DNA of 6,510 nucleotides from Helicobacteraceae bacterium (GTDB taxonomy: Bacteria; Campylobacterota; Campylobacteria; Campylobacterales; SZUA-545), in assembly GCA_003250175.1 (NCBI GenBank), contig QKHD01000023.1, positions 1-6,510 on the forward strand. Reading direction: 5' to 3'. Position 1 is the first letter of the stretch. Each line of letters begins with the position of its first letter. Positions 1-5,897 of this stretch are shown here, piece after piece. The translations under genes and the position numbers were made by a program. Below the pieces are notes generated by a model that made no database searches, was not told the origin of the DNA, and saw only the letters and a list, made by a program, of their open reading frames with translations.

Positions 1-1
1 G

Positions 2-685
2 GCCAAGGTTCTTAGAAGCTTTGTCTTCAAAGGCGAAGAGGAGCCTTTTGTCATGGAGATGCCCAAATACCGGATGCCCTCCCTTAAGCTGATCTGGCAT
101 ACGGTCTACAGCAAATCCATGATGTACCTCAAAAAGGCGGGGACCTTTATTCTCGCCGCCTCCATGCTGATCTGGTTTGCCAGCACCTACCCCCACCAGC
201 CCGAACTCGAAGCCGCCTACGCGGTAAAAATCGAAGCGGCCCAGACCGATGCCCAAAAGGGCCACCTGGAAAACGAACTGCAAAAGGAGAAGCTGGAAAA
301 CAGCTACCTGGGGCTTATCGGCAAAGCGACCGAACCCCTCTTTGCACCACTGGGCTTTAACTGGCAGATGACCGTCGCCCTGGAGACCGGTCTGGCGGCC
401 AAGGAAGTGGTGGTCGCTACACTGGGGGTTTTATATGCCCTGGGTGACGAGGTGGATGAGACCAGCGCCGGATTGGTGAGTGAGATTAAAAAACACATCC
501 CCCTCGCCGCGGCGCTCAGCTTTATCACCTTCGTCATGATTTACCTGCCCTGCCTCGCGGCCTCCATCGTCTTTACCAAAGAGGCGGGCGGCTACAAATA
601 CCTGGGCTACCTCTTCCTCTTTACCACGGCGACGGCTTACCTGCTCTCTTTTATCGTCTACCGCGTCGCCCTGCTTCTCCTCTAA
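2..685 (+). CDS. feoB: Ferrous iron transport protein B, C-terminal part (5' end off window)
   Basis: This is the C-terminal 227 residues of the inner-membrane Fe2+ transporter FeoB; the N-terminal G domain and first Gate domain lie before the window. The frame is open from base 2, so the ATG at 53 is internal, not a start. The stretch PFVMEMPKYRMPS (visible residues about 15-27) is the conserved FeoB linker usually written FVMELPPYR.P. It is followed by a membrane helix (about 46-63), then a charged soluble insert rich in Ala/Glu/Lys (about 65-105). The second Gate motif AAKEVVVATLG (132-142) comes next, then the YLPCLA motif with its conserved Cys (181-186), and a final hydrophobic helix ending RVALLLL. 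Stop TAA is at 683-685. The protein imports Fe2+ under anoxic or reducing conditions, normally with FeoA. Identity is very secure from these motifs; length and start cannot be judged. Confidence 0.95.
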   Translation, partial: AKVLRSFVFKGEEEPFVMEMPKYRMPSLKLIWHTVYSKSMMYLKKAGTFILAASMLIWFASTYPHQPELEAAYAVKIEAAQTDAQKGHLENELQKEKLENSYLGLIGKATEPLFAPLGFNWQMTVALETGLAAKEVVVATLGVLYALGDEVDETSAGLVSEIKKHIPLAAALSFITFVMIYLPCLAASIVFTKEAGGYKYLGYLFLFTTATAYLLSFIVYRVALLLL

Positions 686-686
686 C

Positions 687-707
687 CTCCGGAGCTTGGC
701 TCCGGAG
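687..707 (+). terminator. Hairpin just after feoB, possible terminator
   Basis: A perfect 9-bp stem (CTCCGGAGC / GCTCCGGAG) with a 3-nt TTG loop begins two bases after the feoB stop codon. There is no immediate T-run; a T-rich stretch (TTTT at about 720-723) starts some 13 bases later. It could be a weak or Rho-assisted terminator or an mRNA 3'-end stabiliser. Each arm contains the TCCGGA palindrome that is over-represented in this window, so the stem may also reflect that repeat. Confidence 0.45.
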
Positions 708-719
708 ATGTAACCGTCG

Positions 720-741
720 TTTTATCTTATCTTTGTACAAT
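720..741 (+). promoter_or_regulatory. Candidate promoter of the DarB-like ketosynthase gene
   Basis: A TACAAT hexamer (736-741), five of six matches to the -10 consensus, is preceded by a T-rich run (720-734) and lacks a clear -35 box. That layout is typical of Campylobacterota vegetative promoters. It sits 52 bases before the ATG at 794. A second possible -10, TATGAT at 768-773, lies closer to the gene with only a poor -35 (TTACTT, 745-750). Confidence 0.45.
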
Positions 742-793
742 CAGTTACTTTCGTTTTCCGTCTTTCGTATGATTCACACAAACAAGGACTCCC

Positions 794-1948
794 ATGCCCT
801 CCGCACCTGTCTATATCCGGAATATCGAAGCCTTTCTCCCCGGAGAACCCGTCGACAACGACCACATTGAAGCCGTCCTCGGCATGTTGGGTGACAAACC
901 CTCCCGCGCCAAGAAGATCATCCTTCGCAGCAACGGCATTCAGACCCGCCACTACGCCATTGATCCGGTCACGCGCAAAGCGACCCACACCAACGCCCAG
1001 CTGACCGCCGAAGCGGTCCGCAAGCTCCACGGCAAGGCAGGGTGCGACCTGAACCAGCTGGAGGTGCTCTCCTGCGGTACCAGCGCCGCCGACGTCATCA
1101 TGCCCGGCCACGGGGTAATGGTCCACGGCGAACTGGGCGGCGTACCGTGCGAGGTCAACTCCTCCGCCGGTATCTGCCTCTCCGGCATCATGGCCCTCAA
1201 ATACGCCTATGCCGCCGTCGCGGCAGGTATCTGCACCCATGCCGTGGCCACCGGGTCCGAAACCGCCTCTGCCATGCTCAATGCCAACAACTACCACGAA
1301 GAGGTGGCCCACCGGGTCGACGAGCTCCACGAAAAACCGGAGATCGCCTTTGAAAAGGACTTTTTGCGCTGGATGCTCTCCGATGGCGCCGGGGCGATGT
1401 ATCTGAGCGACACCCCCAATCCGGAGGGCTTATCGCTCCGGATCGACTGGATGGAGACCCGCTCCTATGCCAACCAGATGCCCGTCTGCATGTACGCCGG
1501 ATGCGACAAACGCGAAGACGGCAGCGCCAAGGGGTGGAAAGAGTACACCCAGAAGGAGTGGACGGAACGCTCCGTCTTTGCCGTCAAACAGGATGTGAAG
1601 CTTTTGAATGAAAATATCGTCTTTTACTCCATGATCAAACCCATGACGGAGATCAAGGAAAAACGGGGGCTGAAGGCCTCGGAGATTGATTATTTTCTGC
1701 CCCACTACTCCTCCCACTTTTTCCGGGAGAAGAACTACGAGGCCTTAAAGGAAGTGGGGCTTGAAATCCCCTATGAAAAGTGGTTTACCAACCTGCCCTA
1801 CAAGGGCAACACCGGGTCGGCGTCGATCTATATTATCTTAGAAGAGCTGCTCAAATCCGGCCGCCTCAAAAAGGGCGACCGGCTGCTCTGCTTCGTGCCC
1901 GAAAGCGGCCGCTTTTCAACGGGCTTTATGCACTTAAGCGTGGTCTGA
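794..1948 (+). CDS. Beta-ketoacyl-ACP synthase III, StlD/DarB-like
   Basis: This is a 384-residue thiolase-fold condensing enzyme of the KAS III class. The candidate nucleophile is Cys128 in NSSAGICLSG. The His partner is probably His304 in FLPHYSSHFF, and the Asn is Asn339 in YKGNTGSASI. The segments PSRAKKIILRSNGIQTRHYA (36-55), THTNAQLTAEAVRKL (64-78) and FLRWMLSDGAGA (190-201) resemble, from memory, the StlD/DarB family. Those enzymes join two acyl or ketoacyl chains into cyclohexanedione precursors of dialkylresorcinols. Plain FabH is shorter (about 320 residues) and lacks these segments. The start is supported by AAGGA at 784-788, five bases before ATG. No DarA-like aromatase, ACP or other pathway gene is visible beside it, so the product is unknown and it may feed fatty-acid or another pathway. 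Its last 15 bases overlap the convergent small gene. The family call is firm for KAS III and moderate for the DarB subgroup. Confidence 0.85.
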   Translation: MPSAPVYIRNIEAFLPGEPVDNDHIEAVLGMLGDKPSRAKKIILRSNGIQTRHYAIDPVTRKATHTNAQLTAEAVRKLHGKAGCDLNQLEVLSCGTSAADVIMPGHGVMVHGELGGVPCEVNSSAGICLSGIMALKYAYAAVAAGICTHAVATGSETASAMLNANNYHEEVAHRVDELHEKPEIAFEKDFLRWMLSDGAGAMYLSDTPNPEGLSLRIDWMETRSYANQMPVCMYAGCDKREDGSAKGWKEYTQKEWTERSVFAVKQDVKLLNENIVFYSMIKPMTEIKEKRGLKASEIDYFLPHYSSHFFREKNYEALKEVGLEIPYEKWFTNLPYKGNTGSASIYIILEELLKSGRLKKGDRLLCFVPESGRFSTGFMHLSVV

Positions 1949-2206
1949 GTCGTCTTCCATCATCTGCCGGAGCTCTTCGAGGACTTCGGCACACTCCTCC
2001 TCGTCCATCTCTCCGGAGGAGGCGTCTTCTAAAATCTCCTGAAAATCCTGATAAATTTCGCGCGTCTCCGTCAGCTCGGCTTCCGTCTCCGGATCTTTCT
2101 CTTTGGAGGAGGCGATCACTTCGAACAGATCGTCCATGTAGTCTTCGAGGTCCGGAATCAGGACATTTTCCAGCAGTTCGATCAGCTCTTCTTTTTTGGT
2201 GCTCAC
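1934..2206 (-). CDS. Small acidic protein of unknown function
   Basis: This 90-residue protein is not one I recognise. About a third of its residues are Asp or Glu (roughly 33 of 90) with very few Lys/Arg, so it should be strongly negatively charged. It has no membrane segment or signal peptide and is predicted to be mostly helical, with leucine-spaced stretches (EELIELLENVLIPDLEDYM and EECAEVLEELRQMM) that could form a helical bundle or coiled coil. A single Cys lies near the C-terminus. The start is GTG at 2206-2204, backed by a good ribosome-binding site (AAGGA; plus-strand TCCTT at 2213-2217) six bases upstream. Stop is TAA (1936-1934). It overlaps the 3' end of the ketosynthase gene tail to tail by 15 bp. 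The strong ribosome site, own promoter candidate and non-random composition support a real gene. A cytoplasmic partner-binding role is possible but only a guess. Confidence 0.75.
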   Translation of the reverse strand: MSTKKEELIELLENVLIPDLEDYMDDLFEVIASSKEKDPETEAELTETREIYQDFQEILEDASSGEMDEEECAEVLEELRQMMEDDSDHA

Positions 2207-2236
2207 GTGGTTTCCTTGGGTGGTTTGATGGATGGC

Positions 2237-2265
2237 ATTGTACAGTATCTCGGCTCCGGATGGAA
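2237..2265 (-). promoter_or_regulatory. Candidate promoter of the small acidic gene
   Basis: On the minus strand a TACAAT -10 box (plus-strand ATTGTA, 2237-2242) lies 30 bases before the GTG start. At 17-bp spacing the -35 position holds only TTCCAT (2265-2260), which is weak. The octamer TGTACAAT is identical to those upstream of the ketosynthase and putP genes. Confidence 0.35.
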
Positions 2266-2308
2266 GGGAAAATACAAAAAGAAGCTCATGAGGGAAATCA
2301 AAAAGTTA

Positions 2309-2338
2309 TTCACAGACAATACATAGTAAATGTACAAT
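2309..2338 (+). promoter_or_regulatory. Candidate sigma-70 promoter of putP-proB
   Basis: TTCACA (2309-2314) and TACAAT (2333-2338) each match the -35 and -10 consensus at five of six positions, with an 18-bp spacer, in AT-rich DNA. Transcription would start near 2345, leaving a leader of about 138 bases before the putP ATG at 2483. A weaker alternative is TTTCAA (2344-2349) with TATATT (2368-2373), which would start near 2380 and place the downstream inverted repeat right at the start site. Confidence 0.5.
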
Positions 2339-2386
2339 ATTTCTTTCAATCTCCCGTGAAAACATCATATATTTTCGGCAGATAAA

Positions 2387-2404
2387 TTTCAGTGTTCACT
2401 GAAA
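2387..2404. promoter_or_regulatory. 18-bp inverted repeat in the putP leader, possible operator
   Basis: TTTCAGTG and CACTGAAA form perfect 8-bp arms around a TT centre. The repeat lies downstream of the best promoter candidate and 78 bases before the putP start, inside the AT-rich spacer. It is too compact (2-nt loop) and lacks a T-run, so a terminator is unlikely. A dimeric repressor site is the simplest reading. The regulator is not identifiable here. Confidence 0.45.
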
Positions 2405-2472
2405 ATATGTGCCAAAATCCCTCCTCTAACCGTAGATTCAATTTAATTTGCTACCATGAAAAAAAGCGCCAA

Positions 2473-2478
2473 AAGGAG
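2473..2478 (+). promoter_or_regulatory. Ribosome-binding site that fixes the putP start
   Basis: AAGGAG lies four bases before ATG 2483. The in-frame ATG at 2456, nine codons upstream, has no Shine-Dalgarno sequence and would add a KKSAKRRI extension absent from known PutP N-termini. The 2483 start is therefore preferred. Confidence 0.7.
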
Positions 2479-2482
2479 AATT

Positions 2483-3949
2483 ATGGAATCGGCAACCATT
2501 ATGACCTTTATCGTCTACCTCGTCGGCATGATCGCCATCGGGCTCTATTTTTACAGGCAGACCGACAGCCTCAGCGACTACATTTTGGGTGGCCGCGGAC
2601 TCAATCCCGCCGTGGCGGCATTGAGTGCGGGGGCCAGTGACATGAGCGGCTGGCTCCTGCTTGGGCTTCCCGGTGCGCTCTACGCCTATGGGCTCAACCA
2701 AATCTGGATCGGCGTTGGGCTAACCATCGGGGCCTACCTCAACTGGCTGATCGTCGCCGGACGCCTCCGGATTTTTACGGAAAAGCTAAGCGACGCCATC
2801 ACCATCCCCGACTACATCGAAGCCCGTTTTCAAGACAGCGGCTCCTTGCTTCGGGGCGTTTCGGCCCTGGTTATTCTGATCTTCTTTACCCTCTACATCG
2901 CCTCCGGACTGGTCGCCGGGGCCGTCTTGTTTCAAAACTCCTTCGGCATGGGGTACGAAACCGCCCTGCTCATCGGCAGCGCGGTCATCGTCTCCTACAC
3001 TTTTTTGGGCGGCTACAACGCCGTCAGCTGGACCGACTTTATCCAGGGCATTTTAATGCTCCTGGCCCTGCTCGCCGTACCTTTCGTGGTCTGGCAGGAG
3101 ATGGGTTCGCTCAGCGAGGTGGTCACCACCATCCGCCAACACGACCCTGCCCTGCTCGATCCCTTCCATGATCTGGGCATCATCGGGTTGGTCTCCCTGC
3201 TGGCCTGGGGGCTGGGCTATTTCGGGCAACCCCATATTCTGGTACGCTTCATGTCCGTCGACCGCCCCGGGCACATCCCCACCGCCCGCCGGATCAACAT
3301 CGGCTGGATGCTTCTGGCCCTCATCGGTTCCATCTTCACCGGCATCTTCGGCATCGCCTACTTTTTAGATCAACCCCTCTCCGATCCGGAGACGGTCTTT
3401 ATCCTCTTTACCCAGACCGTTTTTAACCCATGGATCGCCGGGATTTTACTGGCCGCCATCCTCTCGGCCATCATGAGCACCATCGATTCGCAGATTCTGG
3501 TCTGCTCCTCCACCTTGACGGAAGACATCTACAAAAGCTACCTCAATCAAAAGGCCTCCCAGAACACTCTGGTCTGGGTGGGGCGCGGGGCCGTGGTGCT
3601 GGTGGCCCTCATCGCCCTTTACATGGCCCGTGATCCGGAGAGCACGATTTTGGATCTGGTGAGCTACGCCTGGGCCGGGTTCGGGGCAGCCTTCGGGCCG
3701 GTGATACTCTTCTCCCTCTTTTGGAAAAAGATGAGCAAAGAGGCGGCGCTGGCAGGGATTTTAACGGGGGCTGTCACGGTACTGATCTACAAGCAGCTCT
3801 CCGGAGGGGTGTTTGATCTCTACGAGATTCTCCCCGCCTTTGCGGCGGCGTCGCTGGTCATCTATCTCACCGGTCGGCTGCGTCCCGCACCAAGCGATCT
3901 GCAACAACGCTTCGATGCATGCGAAGCCGATTGCAAAACCTATCATTGA
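2483..3949 (+). CDS. putP: Sodium/proline symporter
   Basis: This 488-residue inner-membrane carrier of the sodium:solute symporter family (LeuT fold, about 13 helices) imports L-proline with Na+. It aligns nearly end to end with E. coli PutP (502 residues) as I recall it. The GASDMSGWLL motif (50-59) carries the helix-2 Na+ ligands, with Ala51, Met54 and Ser55 matching E. coli Ala53, Met56 and Ser57. AWGLGYFGQPH (241-251) supplies Trp242, Tyr246 and Pro250, matching the proline-site residues Trp244, Tyr248 and Pro252. IMSTIDSQILVCSS (330-343) supplies Ser332/Thr333, matching Ser340/Thr341 of the Na+ site. The conserved tail SYAWAGFGAAFGPV (394-407) is present. All key residues are intact, so it should be functional. 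The proB gene begins 9 bp downstream, suggesting co-transcription and a role in proline accumulation, for instance in osmoadaptation. No putA is visible, so catabolism is not indicated here. Confidence 0.95.
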   Translation: MESATIMTFIVYLVGMIAIGLYFYRQTDSLSDYILGGRGLNPAVAALSAGASDMSGWLLLGLPGALYAYGLNQIWIGVGLTIGAYLNWLIVAGRLRIFTEKLSDAITIPDYIEARFQDSGSLLRGVSALVILIFFTLYIASGLVAGAVLFQNSFGMGYETALLIGSAVIVSYTFLGGYNAVSWTDFIQGILMLLALLAVPFVVWQEMGSLSEVVTTIRQHDPALLDPFHDLGIIGLVSLLAWGLGYFGQPHILVRFMSVDRPGHIPTARRINIGWMLLALIGSIFTGIFGIAYFLDQPLSDPETVFILFTQTVFNPWIAGILLAAILSAIMSTIDSQILVCSSTLTEDIYKSYLNQKASQNTLVWVGRGAVVLVALIALYMARDPESTILDLVSYAWAGFGAAFGPVILFSLFWKKMSKEAALAGILTGAVTVLIYKQLSGGVFDLYEILPAFAAASLVIYLTGRLRPAPSDLQQRFDACEADCKTYH

Positions 3950-3958
3950 AGGATTATG

Positions 3959-4750
3959 ATGAAACGAATTGTGATTAAAGTAGGCAGCGGCGTGCTCACC
4001 ACCAAAGAGGGCCTGGCCAAGGAGCGGATGCTCAATCTCGTCCACCTCATCGCCAAGGTCCGGGAAAACTGCGAGGTGATTCTGGTCAGCTCCGGAGCCG
4101 TCGCCTCCGGATACACCGCCTTAAAACTCGACCGTCAGAAGCACATCAGCAAAAAGGCCCTGGCCTCCATGGGCCAACCCATTCTCATGAGCAGCTACAA
4201 GAGAAAATTCGATATTTTCGGGATCACAACCTCACAGATTCTACTAACCGAAGAAGATTTCGACTCCCGAAAACGCACCGATATCTTCCGTGAAATCATC
4301 AACACCCTCCTGGGTAATGGGATTGTCCCCATTGTCAACGAAAACGACATCTCCACCACCTCCGAACAGGTCTTTGGCGATAACGACCAGCTCTCCGCCC
4401 ACGTCGCCCACTTTACCGGAGCCGACCTGCTGGTGATTCTCAGCGATATCGACGGCTACTACGACAAAAACCCCAAAGACCATGCCGACGCCAAAATGCT
4501 CAATGAGGTCACCCACATTCCGCCCCAGGCCCTCCAGGCCGACCACACACCCACCAATACCTTTGCTACGGGCGGTATTGTCACCAAGCTGATCGCGGCG
4601 GATTTTCTCATGGCACGGGGCGGACGCATGCTGCTGTGCAGCGGCTACGACCTCAGCGCTGTCGAAGATTTTCTTCTCAGAAACATCCACTCCAGCGGTA
4701 CCCTCTTTTACGCCCCCAGTAAGCCTACTCCCGACTCTGTAAAAAGTTGA
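3959..4750 (+). CDS. proB: Glutamate 5-kinase, single-domain form
   Basis: This amino-acid-kinase-fold enzyme phosphorylates L-glutamate with ATP, the first committed step of proline synthesis. With the 3959 start it has 263 residues. Visible motifs are KVGSG (7-11, phosphate binding), SSGAVASG (44-51), VNENDIS (126-132), FGDNDQLSA (139-147, glutamate site), SDIDGYYD (162-169) and ATGGIVTK (203-210, nucleotide site). The sequence ends shortly after the usual GTLF motif, so the C-terminal PUA domain (about 100 residues in the 367-residue E. coli enzyme) is absent; short forms like this are known in other bacteria. Two tandem ATGs (3956, 3959) are possible. AAGGA at 3949-3953 is five bases from the second and two from the first, favouring 3959. 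It follows putP closely, suggesting one mRNA. proA is not in the window. The last 26 bp overlap the convergent TPR gene. Confidence 0.95.
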   Translation: MKRIVIKVGSGVLTTKEGLAKERMLNLVHLIAKVRENCEVILVSSGAVASGYTALKLDRQKHISKKALASMGQPILMSSYKRKFDIFGITTSQILLTEEDFDSRKRTDIFREIINTLLGNGIVPIVNENDISTTSEQVFGDNDQLSAHVAHFTGADLLVILSDIDGYYDKNPKDHADAKMLNEVTHIPPQALQADHTPTNTFATGGIVTKLIAADFLMARGGRMLLCSGYDLSAVEDFLLRNIHSSGTLFYAPSKPTPDSVKS

Positions 4751-5897
4751 TCCAGCTCTTGGCCGAGGCGCGGCTTTTTTCAAAGCCCTCCGCCTGGGTA
4801 AAGGCCCGCTTGGACTCCTTGTCGTTGCCCGCTTCATAGTAGCTGATGCCCAGCAGCATCCAGGTGTCGGCCACGTGTTTGATCTTGCCCTTTTTCAGGG
4901 CATTTTCGAAGGCCTGAGCCGCCTCGGCATAGGCCTCGGCCTCAAAGAGCAGCTGGCCGTATTGCAGGTAGAGTTCACCCTTTTCGCTAAGCTCTGCCGC
5001 CTGGGCCAGGTAGGTTTTGGCCGACTCGTACTCCTTGGCGCCAAGAAAGTATTCGTAGGTTAGACGGAGGTGCTCCAGGTCTTTGGGCAGGATGCCCTTT
5101 TGCATCCCTTCCACCAGAATCTTTGCCGCATCCAGAGGAACCCCGTGGCTGCCGTGCAGCATGGCCAGCTGTTCGTACTCCTCTTTACTCTCCAACAGCC
5201 CGCTGCGGTACGCCAGCGCCCAGACCGCCAGGGCCTTGGCCTGTTTTTCCTGCTGCATGAGAATGCCAAAGAGCTGGGTGAGGTAGTCCTTTTTCACCCC
5301 GAAAAACTCCACCGTTTTTTCCAGGGTTGTGACGGCGTTATCCAGCTGGCCGTTTTGGTAGTACAGGGCACTTAAGAGCCGATACCAGGGCTCCTTGGGC
5401 TCCGTCGCCAAAGCCACAGCCGTTTTGGCGTGTTCCAGGGCGGTGGCGGTCTTTTCCAGCTTGACATAGGCCGTTGCCAGGGTGATGTGCACTCCGGCGG
5501 AGGGCTTGGGGGCTTCTTTCAGCCAGCGGAGTAGATAGTCGATCCCCTTCTCATACTCGCCGTCTTGGATGCAGAGCGCCCCCAGGTTTTGCAGGATATT
5601 GAGATAGGCACTCCCCTCCAGCGCTTTGAGCGTGAGCACCTTTTCAAAACTCGCCTTGGCCTTGGCGGGCTGATCGCTCTCCAGGTAGAGGTAGCCCTGG
5701 GCCTGGTAGATAAAGGCGAGGTTGTAATCCCCCTGGGTCTCCGCCAGCAGCTCGTCGATGCGCTTGGCCGCCTCGTCGCTTTTCTTGCCCTCGATCAGTT
5801 TTTGAATCTCCGTCAGCTCCCGGTAGACACCGGGGCTCAGCTGCCCCGCCCCCCAGAGACTAAGCGCCGACAGTGCCATAAAAAGAAATTTGCGCAT
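4725..5897 (-). CDS. Periplasmic TPR-repeat protein, partner gene of TonB
   Basis: This is a 390-residue protein starting at ATG 5897-5895, whose first base is the last base of the tonB stop (TGATG), so translation is probably coupled. A GTG one codon earlier is also possible. No strong ribosome site is seen, which fits coupling. The N-terminus MRKFLFMALSALSLWGAG looks like a Sec signal peptide with cleavage near residue 18. The rest is helical tetratricopeptide-type repeats, for example about 58-93 (YNLAFIYQAQGYLYLESDQP), 101-130, 135-165, 170-199 and 309-338, with a last unit at about 343-373 (TWMLLGISYYEAGNDKESKR). The middle section (about 200-300) is more degenerate. TPR proteins commonly follow TonB2-type genes in proteobacterial TtpC/ExbB/ExbD/TonB operons, where they are thought to assist energy transfer to outer-membrane receptors. 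A protein-binding periplasmic role is inferred from this. The 3' end overlaps proB by 26 bp. Confidence 0.85.
   Translation of the reverse strand: MRKFLFMALSALSLWGAGQLSPGVYRELTEIQKLIEGKKSDEAAKRIDELLAETQGDYNLAFIYQAQGYLYLESDQPAKAKASFEKVLTLKALEGSAYLNILQNLGALCIQDGEYEKGIDYLLRWLKEAPKPSAGVHITLATAYVKLEKTATALEHAKTAVALATEPKEPWYRLLSALYYQNGQLDNAVTTLEKTVEFFGVKKDYLTQLFGILMQQEKQAKALAVWALAYRSGLLESKEEYEQLAMLHGSHGVPLDAAKILVEGMQKGILPKDLEHLRLTYEYFLGAKEYESAKTYLAQAAELSEKGELYLQYGQLLFEAEAYAEAAQAFENALKKGKIKHVADTWMLLGISYYEAGNDKESKRAFTQAEGFEKSRASAKSWINFLQSRE
4762..4780 (+). terminator. Candidate intrinsic terminator after proB
   Basis: Twelve bases after the proB stop, GCCG (4762-4765) and CGGC (4771-4774) can pair around a 5-nt loop, with an extra G-U pair possible, directly followed by six Ts (4775-4780). 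The stem is short but the T-run is clean and correctly placed. It lies within the 3' coding region of the TPR gene on the other strand. Confidence 0.4.

Noticed and set aside
53..685. A free-standing 210-residue membrane protein starting at 53
   Set aside because: The frame is open to the window edge and the residues before the ATG match the FeoB linker, so this is the tail of feoB.
722..1330. A 202-codon minus-strand open frame opposite the ketosynthase
   Set aside because: Rich in Gly, Val, Asp and His as expected for the antisense of a GC-rich gene. It has no family motifs and lies fully against a well-supported enzyme.
1780..2385. A 201-codon plus-strand open frame spanning the ketosynthase end, the acidic gene and the spacer
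   Set aside because: Arg/Pro/Ser-rich shadow with no motifs. It overlaps two better-supported genes and the promoter region.
2281..2455. Replication origin in the AT-rich spacer
   Set aside because: Only one DnaA-box-like word, no dnaA or dnaN nearby, and the AT-richness is adequately explained by divergent promoters.
2456..2482. Upstream ATG of putP at 2456
   Set aside because: It lacks a ribosome site, while AAGGAG is well placed for ATG 2483, and known PutP N-termini align with the later start.
4244..4837. A 197-codon minus-strand open frame opposite proB
   Set aside because: Antisense shadow of proB, which has intact catalytic motifs. No credible ribosome site or domain was seen.
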